From Kitasatospora sp. NBC_01246 (GTDB taxonomy: Bacteria; Actinomycetota; Actinomycetes; Streptomycetales; Streptomycetaceae), in the NCBI RefSeq assembly GCF_036226505.1, contig NZ_CP108484.1, positions 1,054,001-1,118,000 of the forward strand: a DNA stretch of 64,000 nucleotides, written 5' to 3'. Below, in pieces: positions 45,311 through 53,463 of the stretch (position 1 is its first letter; every line of letters begins with the position of its first letter). The notes under the pieces were generated by a model. That model was given only the letters and a program-made list of their open reading frames with translations. It did not search any database and had not been told where the DNA came from. The position numbers and the translations under genes are program-made.

Positions 45311-46405
45311 CTACTTGACGCCGGCGGTGGTGCAGGCGGCGGCGAAGTCCGCGGTGCAGATGTCGGCGGCCTTGTAGAGGCCGTCGGCGATGACGGTGTC
45401 GTTGATGTTGGCCTTGGTGACGACCTTGGGCTCCAGCAGCTTGGCCGGGATGCCCTTGTCCGTGTCGCTGTCCACCGTGGACGGCGCCGCGGCCTTGAGG
45501 TCCTTGCCCTGCAGGAGGTTCACGGCCAGCTCGGCGGCGCTGTCGGCGAGCGGCTTGTAGGCCTTGTAGATGGTGTAGGCCTGGTCCCCGGCGACGATCC
45601 GCTGGACGGCGTCGAGGCCGGCGTCCTGACCGCCGACCGGGACGCTGACGCCCGCGGCCTTCAGCTGGGTGATGATGGCGCCCGCCATGCCGTCGTTGGC
45701 GGAGTAGACGGCCTGGAAGCCGTCCTTGCCCAGCTGGGTGATGGCGGCACCGGTCTTCTGGCCGGCGACGGTGGGCTTCCACTCGCCGGACTGCTCGTAG
45801 ACCACCTTCTTGACCTTGCCGTCGAGCACCTTGTGCGCGCCCGACTTGAACTGCGCGGCGTTGGGGTCGGCCTCGTCACCGTTGATCATGATGATGTCGG
45901 CGTCGGCCGCCTTGGCGCCGAGCGCGTCGACCAGCGCCTGGCCCTGCAGCTCGCCGACCTTCTCGTTGTCGAAGGAGACGTAGGCCGAGACCGGGCCGGT
46001 GGCGAGCCGGTCGTAGGCGATGACCTTGACGCCCTTGCCGGCCGCCTCCTTCACCCAGGACTGGGTGGACTTGGCGTCGAAGGCGTCCAGGATGATCACC
46101 TTCACCCCCTGGGCGATCAGGGTGTCGAACTGCTGCTTCTGCTTGGCGGCGCTGCCCTCGGCGTTGCTGTACTGCACCTTGCAGTCCGAGCAGAGCGCCT
46201 TGACCTTCGCCTCGATGAACGGCCGGTCGAAGGACTCGTAGCGGGTGGAGGAGGCGTTCTCGGGGAGCAGCAGGCCGATGGACTTGCTGTCCCCGGAGCT
46301 CGCGGAGTCCTTCTTGTCACTGCCGGCCTTGCCGCAGGCGGCCATCGAAAGGGCCATCGAGACCGCGGCGGTGCCAATGACGACGCGACGCATCGTTGCG
46401 TTCAT
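45311..46405 (-). CDS. xylF: Xylose-binding lipoprotein (XylF-like)
   Basis: 364 residues, ATG 46405 after GGAGG. The lipobox SMAA-C puts lipidated Cys at residue 24. The mature protein is a periplasmic-binding-protein type I: VIAYDRLA with VSFDNEKVGELQG is the XylF signature, followed by MINGDEADPNA and SANDGMAGAII. A related multiple-sugar specificity cannot be ruled out. It starts the xylFGH-type operon. Confidence 0.88.
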   Translation of the reverse strand: MNATMRRVVIGTAAVSMALSMAACGKAGSDKKDSASSGDSKSIGLLLPENASSTRYESFDRPFIEAKVKALCSDCKVQYSNAEGSAAKQKQQFDTLIAQGVKVIILDAFDAKSTQSWVKEAAGKGVKVIAYDRLATGPVSAYVSFDNEKVGELQGQALVDALGAKAADADIIMINGDEADPNAAQFKSGAHKVLDGKVKKVVYEQSGEWKPTVAGQKTGAAITQLGKDGFQAVYSANDGMAGAIITQLKAAGVSVPVGGQDAGLDAVQRIVAGDQAYTIYKAYKPLADSAAELAVNLLQGKDLKAAAPSTVDSDTDKGIPAKLLEPKVVTKANINDTVIADGLYKAADICTADFAAACTTAGVK

Positions 46406-46865
46406 GTGGGGAGTGCCTCCGTGACGGTGCCGCAGCGCTGCGGCGGGGTGGGAGGAGTTAATCCGTCTTCGGCATATGACGTCAATAAGTAAATCCAAGC
46501 CCTCACGATTCAGATCTTTTCGTTATCTTCGTGAACGCCTACTCGTCATTGAAGCTTGGAGGAACCTCCGAGTATCAATCTGGCAGGACATGACAGAACG
46601 GACATATGGTTTCGCTTCGACGCTCACCACCTGGTGCGAACATGAGAATCGATCCGCGAATCCAAAGGGCCGGTCGCCGATCCCCTGGCTGTCGCACTCT
46701 TGACAAGAGCAGAGCAAAATGCTTCGTGCGTTCAAGACTTAGATCAACAGGACGGAAGGCTTGAGGATCTGACGTTCCGTCGGCGGCGGCCGGGATCACC
46801 GTGCGGGCCCGCCGGCGCCCGAACGTGGTACAGGAGGGGCGGCCGCGGCGCACCCCCGGAACGCC
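46406..46865. other. AT-richer gene-free region upstream of xylF
   Basis: 460 bp with clearly lower GC than the surroundings, especially 46470-46740. It contains the xylF promoter, GGAGGAACCTCC near 46555 and CTCTTGACAAGAG near 46697. A 38-codon plus-strand frame from the ATG near 46590 has no ribosome site or homology. No gene is supported. Confidence 0.4.
46456..46485 (-). promoter_or_regulatory. Candidate xylF promoter
   Basis: On the minus strand TTGACG (46480-46485) and TTAACT (46456-46461) are 18 bases apart, giving a leader of about 45 nt. The palindrome TGACGTCA (about 46478-46485) overlaps the -35 and could be an operator. Confidence 0.45.
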
Positions 46866-46901
46866 GTGGACCCGCCGGACGTGATCGTCCGACGGGTCCA
46901 C
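46866..46901 (-). terminator. Hairpin downstream of the 135-residue hypothetical gene
   Basis: A 16-bp stem with one mismatch (GTGGACCCG-x-CGGACG against CGTCCG-x-CGGGTCCAC) and a 4-base loop, 87 bp past the stop. A second stem, CCGGCGGAC/GTCCGCCGG, lies between it and the gene. Confidence 0.6.
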
Positions 46902-46987
46902 GATGTTCGGGAACGTGCTCGTAGGGGGTGCCTACCGGCGGACGGCACCCACCACCCGGGGCCCGGGTCCGCCGGGGCCCCGCACGC

Positions 46988-47395
46988 TCAGCCCCACCAC
47001 TGCTCCGGCACGGCGGCCGCCTCCGGAGCACCGCCGGACCGCACCGCCTCCTCCCGCGCCCGGGGGCCGGCCGTCACCAGCAGCTCACCCGGCCCGGCCT
47101 CGGCCACCCGGTAGCCGGACTCCCGGAGCACCGCGGCGACCGCCCCGGCCATCGCCGTACGGATGCCCTCGACGGGCGGTGGCGCGGCGTCGCCCGGCCC
47201 GCCGGCGCCGTCCCCGCCGGGCTCGGCGCCCTGCCCGGCGTCCTGGTCCGCGCCCGGCGACCAGCCGACCAGCACGCCCTGGGGCAGTTCCGCGATCCGC
47301 AGGCCCGAGGGCCCCGAGGGGTCCCGCTCGGTGTCGAACCCGGCACGGGCCAGGGCCGCTGTCACGTCCTCGTAGAGTTCCCGGTGATCCACCAT
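46988..47395 (-). CDS. Hypothetical actinobacterial protein
   Basis: 135 residues from ATG 47395 (MVDHRELYEDVTAALARAGF). The N-terminal 45 residues look folded (GLRIAELPQGVLVGWSPG); a Gly/Ala/Asp-rich linker follows, then a second short unit (IRTAMAGAVAAVLRESGYRVAEAG) ending VPEQWWG. The pattern suggests a small alpha-beta protein with a disordered middle. No family is recognised. Confidence 0.6.
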   Translation of the reverse strand: MVDHRELYEDVTAALARAGFDTERDPSGPSGLRIAELPQGVLVGWSPGADQDAGQGAEPGGDGAGGPGDAAPPPVEGIRTAMAGAVAAVLRESGYRVAEAGPGELLVTAGPRAREEAVRSGGAPEAAAVPEQWWG

Positions 47396-47690
47396 TGGCG
47401 CAGCGTAGGCCGGGGACCGCACCCTCCCCGCGCACGGCGCGCGCCGAAACGGTTCGGCTCCCCGGCAACAGCACCCGGGCGCACCATTCCCGGCCCGAAA
47501 GCGGCCGGTCAGCGGCACGCACACCCCCGGACGGGCCGACACGAGCGGCCGTCCGGGCCGATGGACGTGCACAGTCGGCCCCCTGCCGACAGCATGACAG
47601 AGTAAGCGCTCCATCACTTTGAGCAACGGGGCCAGCGGGTCGGCGGATCCGCGCGCCGGCGACCCCGGCGGCCCCGTATCGAGAGGTCCC

Positions 47691-47774
47691 ATGATCACAT
47701 CACTCCGCCGGCCGGCAGCTCCGCAGGCGGGCTCCCCGGACGGTACGCAGCGGACGCCGGGGAGCCCGTCGTGA
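47691..47774 (+). CDS. Possible 27-residue leader ORF coupled to qcrB
   Basis: ATG 47691, with GAGAGGT three bases upstream, opens a 27-codon frame (MITSLRRPAAPQAGSPDG...) whose TGA overlaps the qcrB GTG (GTGA). The Arg/Pro/Gly-rich peptide has no resemblance to known proteins. If translated, it would couple qcrB translation to its own. The spacing of the ribosome site is short, so the call is weak. Confidence 0.3.
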   Translation: MITSLRRPAAPQAGSPDGTQRTPGSPS

Positions 47775-49423
47775 GAGCCCACCAGCAGTCGCGCCCGGGA
47801 CCGGTCACCAGCACACGCTCGGCGCCCGCGAACAAGGCCGAGGCCCTCGCCGACTGGGCCGACGGCCGGCTCGGCATCTACGCCCTGTCCAAGGCCAACC
47901 TGCGCAAGATCTTCCCGGACCACTGGTCCTTCATGCTCGGCGAGATCTGCCTGTACACCTTCATCATCATCATCCTGACCGGCGTCTGGCTGACCCTGTT
48001 CTTCCAGCCGTCGATGGCCGAGGTGACGTACGAGGGCTCGTACATCCCGCTCCGGGGCATCCGGATGTCCGAGGCGTACGCCTCGACGGTCGACATCAGC
48101 TTCGACATCCGCGGCGGTCTGCTGATCCGGCAGATCCACCACTGGGCGGCGATCGTGTTCGTCGCCGCGATGCTGGTGCACATGATGCGCGTCTTCTTCA
48201 CCGGCGCGTTCCGCAAGCCGCGCGAGATCAACTGGATCTTCGGCGCGCTGCTGCTGTTCCTCGGCATGTTCGACGGCTTCATGGGCTACTCGCTGCCCGA
48301 CGACCTGCTCTCCGGCACCGGCATCCGGTTCATGGAGGGCGCGGTGCTGGCCGTCCCGCTGGTCGGCACGTACCTGCAGTTCTTCATCTACGGCGGCCAG
48401 TTCCCGGGCTTCGTGATCGTGCCCCGGCTGTTCACCGTGCACATCCTGCTGATCCCGGGGATCATGCTGGGCCTGCTGGTGGCCCATCTGATCCTGGTCT
48501 TCTACCACAAGCACACCCAGTTCTCCGGGCCCGGCCGCAAGGAGGAGAACGTCGTCGGCATGCCGCTGATGCCGGTCTACATGGCCAAGGCGGGCGGCTT
48601 CTTCTTCCTGGTGTTCGGCATCATCAGCGCGATGGCGGCGATCGCCACGGTCAACCCGATCTGGGCCTACGGCCCGTACCGGCCGGACCAGGTGTCCACG
48701 GACGCCCAGCCCGACTGGTACATGGGCTTCTCCGAGGGCCTGATCCGGATCATGCCGGGCTGGGAGATCGGCCTCTGGGGGCACACCCTCAACATGGGCG
48801 TCTTCGTGCCTCTGATGATCTTCCCACTGGTGCTCTTCGCCATCTGGACGTACCCGTTCCTGGAGGCCTGGGTCACCGGCGACCGGCGCGAGCACCACAT
48901 CGCGGACCGCCCGCGCAACGCGCCCGTGCGGACCGGCTTCGGCGCCGCCTGGGTCAGCCTCTACGTGATCCTGCTGATCGGTGGCGGCAACGACCTCATC
49001 GCCACCCACTTCCACCTGTCGATCAACGCCATCACCAACGCGGTCCGGATCGGCTTCTTCGTCCTCCCGGTGGTGGTCTTCGTGATCACCAAGCGCTGGT
49101 GCCTGGGCCTCCAGCGGCGCGACAAGGAGAAGGTGCTGCACGGCCGCGAGACCGGCGTCATCAACCGGCTGCAGCACGGCGAGTTCGTCGAGGTGCACGC
49201 CCCGCTCCCGCAGGGACGGCTGTACACGCTCACCTCGCACGAGCAGCCGCAGCCGATGGAGCTGCCGGCCGAGGTGGACGAGAACGGCGTGGTCCGCCGG
49301 GCCGGCCTGCTCACCCGCACCCGGGCCCAGCTCTCGCGCGGCTTCTTCGGCCGGGGCAGCCAGATCGCCAAGCCGACCGCGCAGGAGCACGAGGAGATCA
49401 CCAGCGGCCACGGCCACCACTGA
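47771..49423 (+). CDS. qcrB: Cytochrome b subunit of the bc1 complex, orphan copy
   Basis: 550 residues, GTG 47771 after GGGGAG. Eight or more membrane helices carry the heme ligands in QIHHWAAIVF, LVHMMRVFF, FTVHILLIP and LVAHLILVF. QPDWYMGF is the actinobacterial form of the quinol-site PEWY motif. The long actinobacterial C-terminal tail (LQRRDKEKVLHGRETGVI) is present. In the menaquinol:cytochrome c reductase the gene normally follows qcrC and qcrA; neither is in this window, so this is likely a second, stand-alone copy. A terminator follows directly. Confidence 0.9.
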   Translation: MRAHQQSRPGPVTSTRSAPANKAEALADWADGRLGIYALSKANLRKIFPDHWSFMLGEICLYTFIIIILTGVWLTLFFQPSMAEVTYEGSYIPLRGIRMSEAYASTVDISFDIRGGLLIRQIHHWAAIVFVAAMLVHMMRVFFTGAFRKPREINWIFGALLLFLGMFDGFMGYSLPDDLLSGTGIRFMEGAVLAVPLVGTYLQFFIYGGQFPGFVIVPRLFTVHILLIPGIMLGLLVAHLILVFYHKHTQFSGPGRKEENVVGMPLMPVYMAKAGGFFFLVFGIISAMAAIATVNPIWAYGPYRPDQVSTDAQPDWYMGFSEGLIRIMPGWEIGLWGHTLNMGVFVPLMIFPLVLFAIWTYPFLEAWVTGDRREHHIADRPRNAPVRTGFGAAWVSLYVILLIGGGNDLIATHFHLSINAITNAVRIGFFVLPVVVFVITKRWCLGLQRRDKEKVLHGRETGVINRLQHGEFVEVHAPLPQGRLYTLTSHEQPQPMELPAEVDENGVVRRAGLLTRTRAQLSRGFFGRGSQIAKPTAQEHEEITSGHGHH

Positions 49424-49443
49424 CCTCCCGCACCCCGCACGAC

Positions 49444-49479
49444 CGGGCCCGCCACGCCGTCCAGCGCGTGGCGGGCCCG
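49444..49479. terminator. Bidirectional terminator after qcrB
   Basis: CGGGCCCGCCACGC (49444-49457) and GCGTGGCGGGCCCG (49466-49479) pair perfectly across 14 bp with an 8-base loop between convergent genes. Confidence 0.8.
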
Positions 49480-49526
49480 TCGCGTGCGGCCACCCCGCAG
49501 GCTCCGGCACGCGGCCGCCGCCCCGG

Positions 49527-49931
49527 TCAGGCCCGCAGCGCGACCGGCACCACCGCGAGCAGGGCCGCGGCGAGCGCCACCGAGAGGCAGACGGCCGCCC
49601 AGCGCGCGCAGATTCGCCGGCACTCGCTGCGGTAGCGCGCGGCCAGCTGGCGGCACCGCTCCACCGCCCGGTCGACGACGTCCTCGGCGTAGCGCAACCG
49701 GTCGGCCGCGTAGGCCCGTTCGAGGTCCTCCCGTTCGGCGGGCGACAGCCAGGGGAACCGGCCCGCGAACGCCTGGGCGTCCCGCTCGGCCGCCGCCACC
49801 TCGGCCTCCCAGGCCAGGTAGCCCTCCAGCCGGGCGATCTCCACCCGTGCGTCCACCCGGGGCCGGGCCGGCCCGCCGCCCTTGCCCGGCCGAGGGGTCC
49901 GCGCTCTCGGCGGGCGCTCTCTGCCACCCAT
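49527..49931 (-). CDS. Hypothetical C-tail-anchored membrane protein
   Basis: 134 residues; AAGGAG six bases before ATG 49931. A basic N-terminus (RERPPRARTPRPGKGG) leads into a long helical, charged stretch (VEIARLEGYLAWEAEVAAAERDA) and ends in one membrane helix (ARWAAVCLSVALAAALLAVVPVAL). The positively charged N-terminus probably stays inside the cell. No family is recognised. Confidence 0.6.
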   Translation of the reverse strand: MGGRERPPRARTPRPGKGGGPARPRVDARVEIARLEGYLAWEAEVAAAERDAQAFAGRFPWLSPAEREDLERAYAADRLRYAEDVVDRAVERCRQLAARYRSECRRICARWAAVCLSVALAAALLAVVPVALRA

Positions 49932-50351
49932 GACCGCTCCTTGTCCAGCACCCGGGCACCGCGGCGAGCAGCACTGCGGCAGCGGCGCGCACCAGTCGAT
50001 TGGGTCGGCCGAACGCTCCACCGGCCAGGACAGGCCGGCGGTCGATCGCACCGCAACCACGCAACTACTATCAGTGACCGACGGCGGCCCACGGGACGAC
50101 TCGCCGGGTCCGGCCGCACCACGGGGCGCCCGCCCGGCCGCCCGCGCTGGGCCGATCGGTGCGACGGCGACCCCACGGAACGCCCGCACGACCGGCGCGG
50201 CGGCCCGCCCGGGCGACCCGCCCGCACCCCGAAAACCGGGTGGACACGCTCTGCACACAGGCGTGTACGATCAGCGATCACGGCGGCGCTCTGCCCGACC
50301 GCCGGTCCGGCCTGCCCCGGTCCGCCCGGGGTCCGAACCAGGAGGTCAGCC
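49932..50351. other. Divergent intergenic region between two hypothetical genes
   Basis: 420 bp without a gene. It contains TACTAT at 50066-50071 and the promoter-like pair at 50241-50271. Confidence 0.4.
50241..50271 (+). promoter_or_regulatory. Candidate promoter for the gene at 50352
   Basis: TGGACA (50241-50246) and TACGAT (50266-50271) are 19 bases apart, with transcription expected near 50278. Confidence 0.4.
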
Positions 50352-50771
50352 ATGCCCGATGCCGGTCGGTTCAGCGAGTCGGGCGAGCAGGGCTCGCAGG
50401 CCGTCATGGAGGCGGCCGCGGTGCTGGAGCGCGAGCTGTCCGCCGGGCTGACCGACGCCGAGGCCGCCGGCGACCGGCTGACCGGCGAACACCACGTCGA
50501 CCAGGAGGAGTTCGACCGCCTGGTGCGCCGGGTCTCGGAGAACACCCACCAGCTGATCGAGGCCGTCAGCAGCCGTCTGCTCGGCAGCACCACCGGCGAC
50601 GCCGCCGACCAGACCCAGCGCCTCGCCGCCAACGCGCACGACGTCCTCGACCTGCTGCTCAACCTCAGCTCGCTGGCGCCGGCGCTCGCCAACCGGACCA
50701 TGGAGAGCACCTTCGGGCCCCGGCAGAGCCCGGCCGAGCGCCCCGGCGGGGCCGACGGCCGGCACGGGTGA
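50352..50771 (+). CDS. Hypothetical helical protein
   Basis: 139 residues; a perfect AGGAGG precedes ATG 50352. It is almost entirely helical and charged (AVMEAAAVLERELSAGLTDAEAAG, then VDQEEFDRLVRRVSENTHQLIEAVSSRL, then DVLDLLLNLSSLAPALANRTM), with no signal or membrane segment. No family is recognised. The strong ribosome site and codon pattern support a real gene. Confidence 0.65.
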   Translation: MPDAGRFSESGEQGSQAVMEAAAVLERELSAGLTDAEAAGDRLTGEHHVDQEEFDRLVRRVSENTHQLIEAVSSRLLGSTTGDAADQTQRLAANAHDVLDLLLNLSSLAPALANRTMESTFGPRQSPAERPGGADGRHG

Positions 50772-50980
50772 CGACCACCGCCCGGCCGCTCGCCGGCGCC
50801 GCCTGCCGGTCGAGCCGGTACTCGCCCGGCAGGCGGCGGACGTGCTGGTGCCCCCTGCTCGTGGGGCAGTGGCCGGTGGCGTACCTGCTGCGGCCGGCCC
50901 GGGTCTGGGCGGCGCCGGCACCGATGGCGGCGCTGCTGTCGGTGGTCGCCGCGATCTTCACCATCAACCCGGGCACCTGA
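50768..50980 (+). CDS. Possible small membrane protein
   Basis: 70 codons from a GTG that overlaps the previous stop (GTGA). The second half is hydrophobic (CPLLVGQWPVAYLLRPARVW and APMAALLSVVAAIFTI) and could be one membrane helix. No homology is recognised, and the first third is Arg-rich and unconvincing. Confidence 0.35.
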   Translation: MTTTARPLAGAACRSSRYSPGRRRTCWCPLLVGQWPVAYLLRPARVWAAPAPMAALLSVVAAIFTINPGT

Positions 50981-50983
50981 GCG

Positions 50984-52576
50984 TCAGGCGAAGGCCGAAG
51001 GCCGGCCGAGGGCGACCAGGCGGTGGTCCTTGGTCCCGACGTAGATCCGGCCCTTGTCGGTGGCCGGCACCGAGAACTTGCTGACCGTGCCGATCGGGAA
51101 GGAGCGGCGCAGCTTCAGCGTGCCGTCGACCGGGACGGGGTCGTAGGCACGCAGTTCGCCGCCCTCGCCGTACTGGCCGGTGCCGGACCAGATCACCCAG
51201 ACCAGGGCGGAGCCGGACCGGGTGCCGTCGGAGGTGACGACGGGTGAGCCGGACATCTTGAGGAAGTCCTCGGCGCTCGTGCCGGCGCTGGTCAGCCGCG
51301 GGTCGCCGGCCGCGGTGACGGAGTACTTGAGGGCGCGCAGCCTGCCGTAGTTCTCGACGGTGTAGACGTAGCCGCCGTCGCCGCCCCAGACCGCCGGGTG
51401 GCCCCAGACGCCGCCGTGCGGGCCGGTCACGCCGACGGCCCGGTCGGTGCCGCCGGGGCCCTGGCCCATGCCGCCGAGGTCGTCCCGGTCGAGCAGGAAG
51501 ATCCGGCCGTCCTTGCCGACCTGGACCAGCAGGCGGGGGTGGGCGGGGGTGCCGAAGTGGGCGGCGGGCAGGGCGACCGGGCCGCCGGAGCCGAGGTCGG
51601 TGTCCCGCTTGTCGAGGGTCGCGTTGTTGCTGGGGCTGAAGAAGTCCTGCGGGGTGAAGCCGCCGTCGTCGTCGACGGCGAAGCGGATCACCGACTCGCC
51701 GAGGCCGCCGGGCGGGCTGGAGCCGGGGCCCCGCGCGGGTGAGGCGCCGGCGCCCTGGCCGTTGGCGGTGGTGAGGATGATCCGGCCGGGTCCGTCCGAG
51801 ACCGGCCCGCTGCCGGCCATCCAGATGGAGGCCCGCTGGGTGTCGGAGCCGGCCACCGTCGACCAGAGGGTGAGCTTGCGGGTCCGGGTGTCGAGGCCGG
51901 CCAGGGTGCCGATGTAGTCGCCGATGCCGCAGAGCGAGCCGAAGCCGAGGTAGAGCCGCCCGTCGAGGAGCAGCAGTCCGGGCCGCTGGAGCGAGCGGTA
52001 GGCGTTGAACGGCTTGCCGGGCGCGTTCACCGGGTCCCCCTGGACGGTCACCGGCCAGCCGCTGCGCTCGGCACCGGTCTGCGCGTCCATGGCGTGCACG
52101 TAGTAGTGCGGGTGCCGGTCGTCCGGCCCGTCGTCGACCTTGCCGGTCAGGTAGACGGTGCCGGTGCCCGGGTCGTACACGGGGGTGGAGGTGGTGCCGA
52201 CGTTGGGACCGGGGTCGGAGCAGCCGATCGCGGCGGAGCGCCAGGGGGCGCCCGTCGTCCGGTGCCAGCGGACCCTCCCGGTGGCCGCGTCGACGCCGTA
52301 GACGTGGTTGGTCTCGGTGGCGACGACCACGGTCGGGCCGATGACCAGCGGCTGGGCGAACACCTGGCCGTCGAGCGGGGTGCTGAAGCGGATGCCGAAG
52401 TCGGAGGCGTCGACCTCGCCGGGGGCGAGCCCCGGTTCGGCCTGGTCCCAGGCGGTGCGTTCGGTGGTGACGGAGACGGTCGTGACGTCCGCGTGGGCGA
52501 CCGCTGCCGGGGCGAGCAGGGCGATGCCGGTGAGCAGGGCGGCCGCCCGGGCGTACGGTCTGTTGGTTCGGTTCAT
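50984..52576 (-). CDS. Secreted PQQ-like beta-propeller protein
   Basis: 530 residues with a Sec signal of about 29 residues (ARAAALLTGIALLAPAAVAHA). The mature part is built of repeated blades such as VVVATETNHVYGVDAATGRVRWHR, GTVYLTGKVDD and GRIYVGTKDHRLVALGRP, typical of PQQ-like eight-bladed propellers. No dehydrogenase active-site Asp/Cys pair is obvious, so it may be a structural or binding protein. ATG 52576 lacks a clear ribosome site; 52585 is possible. Confidence 0.75.
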   Translation of the reverse strand: MNRTNRPYARAAALLTGIALLAPAAVAHADVTTVSVTTERTAWDQAEPGLAPGEVDASDFGIRFSTPLDGQVFAQPLVIGPTVVVATETNHVYGVDAATGRVRWHRTTGAPWRSAAIGCSDPGPNVGTTSTPVYDPGTGTVYLTGKVDDGPDDRHPHYYVHAMDAQTGAERSGWPVTVQGDPVNAPGKPFNAYRSLQRPGLLLLDGRLYLGFGSLCGIGDYIGTLAGLDTRTRKLTLWSTVAGSDTQRASIWMAGSGPVSDGPGRIILTTANGQGAGASPARGPGSSPPGGLGESVIRFAVDDDGGFTPQDFFSPSNNATLDKRDTDLGSGGPVALPAAHFGTPAHPRLLVQVGKDGRIFLLDRDDLGGMGQGPGGTDRAVGVTGPHGGVWGHPAVWGGDGGYVYTVENYGRLRALKYSVTAAGDPRLTSAGTSAEDFLKMSGSPVVTSDGTRSGSALVWVIWSGTGQYGEGGELRAYDPVPVDGTLKLRRSFPIGTVSKFSVPATDKGRIYVGTKDHRLVALGRPSAFA

Positions 52577-52751
52577 GGCGCCCATGCTTCGGCGGTGGCG
52601 GCACGGCCACCAGCGGGCGTGGTCCAGTCGGCGCACCCGGAGCGGCTCGGCCGCCGCCGAAGGCGGTCATTCGCCCGACGGCGGGGGCGCGGTGATCTAT
52701 CGTCGTCGCTGCACGCGTCACGGGGCGCGCGACGACGGAGGGCGAGGCACG

Positions 52752-53408
52752 GTGCGGTTCGCAGTCATCGGCACAGGGACGGTCGGGCGGACGCTCGCGG
52801 ACAAACTGGTGGCGCTCGGCCACGAGGTGACGCTGGGCTCCCGGAACAAGGACAACGAGACGGCCGTCGCCTGGGCGGAGCAGGCGGGGCCGAACGGGCG
52901 GCACGGGACCTTCGCCGACGCGGCGGGCTTCGGCGAGGTGGTGCTGAACGCCACCGGCGGGACGGTCGCGCTGGAGGCGCTCCGGGCGGCGGGCGCCGAG
53001 CGGCTGGCCGGGAAGCTGCTGGTGGACGTCTCCAACCCGCTGGTCTTCTCCGCCGAGGGCGAGGTGACGCTGGATCCGGTGAACACCGACAGTGTGGGCG
53101 AGCGGATCCAGCGGGAGTTCCCGGAGGCCCGGGTGGTGAAGGCGCTCAACACCCTGACCGCGCCGCTGATGGTGGACCCGGGGCGGCTCCCGGGTGAGCA
53201 CAACGTCTTCGTCGCCGGGAACGACGCGGGGGCGAAGGCCGAGACGGTCGCGCTGCTGGGCGAGTTCGGCTGGCCGGCGGAGTCGGTCGTCGACCTCGGG
53301 GACATCGCGGGCGCCCGGGCGATGGAGATGATGATGCCGTTCTGGCTCCGCCTGATGCGGGCCTACGGCACGGCCGAGTTCAACTACTCCATCAGGCGCG
53401 CCGGGTAG
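52752..53408 (+). CDS. NADPH:F420 oxidoreductase-family protein
   Basis: 218 residues; GAGGGCGAGG precedes GTG 52752. The Rossmann motif MRFAVIGTGTVGRTLADKL begins the protein, followed by VTLGSRNKD, where the Arg suits NADPH. VVLNATGGTVALEAL, DVSNPL and VVKALNTLTAPLM are family signatures. Family members move hydride between NADPH and F420, but many relatives reduce other substrates. No partner gene is nearby; a strong terminator follows. Confidence 0.82.
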   Translation: MRFAVIGTGTVGRTLADKLVALGHEVTLGSRNKDNETAVAWAEQAGPNGRHGTFADAAGFGEVVLNATGGTVALEALRAAGAERLAGKLLVDVSNPLVFSAEGEVTLDPVNTDSVGERIQREFPEARVVKALNTLTAPLMVDPGRLPGEHNVFVAGNDAGAKAETVALLGEFGWPAESVVDLGDIAGARAMEMMMPFWLRLMRAYGTAEFNYSIRRAG

Positions 53409-53422
53409 CGCGCCGGGAGGCC

Positions 53423-53460
53423 CGTGCCCCGTCCCCCCGGTCGCGGGGGGACGGGGCACG
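53423..53460. terminator. Bidirectional terminator at the NRPS 3' end
   Basis: CGTGCCCCGTCCCCCC (53423-53438) and GGGGGGACGGGGCACG (53445-53460) pair perfectly over 16 bp with a 6-base loop, between the reductase and the last NRPS gene. Confidence 0.85.
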
Positions 53461-53463
53461 CCG

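Noticed and set aside
46590..46705. 38-codon frame in the AT-richer region upstream of xylF
   Set aside because: No ribosome site, no promoter in the right place and no resemblance to a known small protein.
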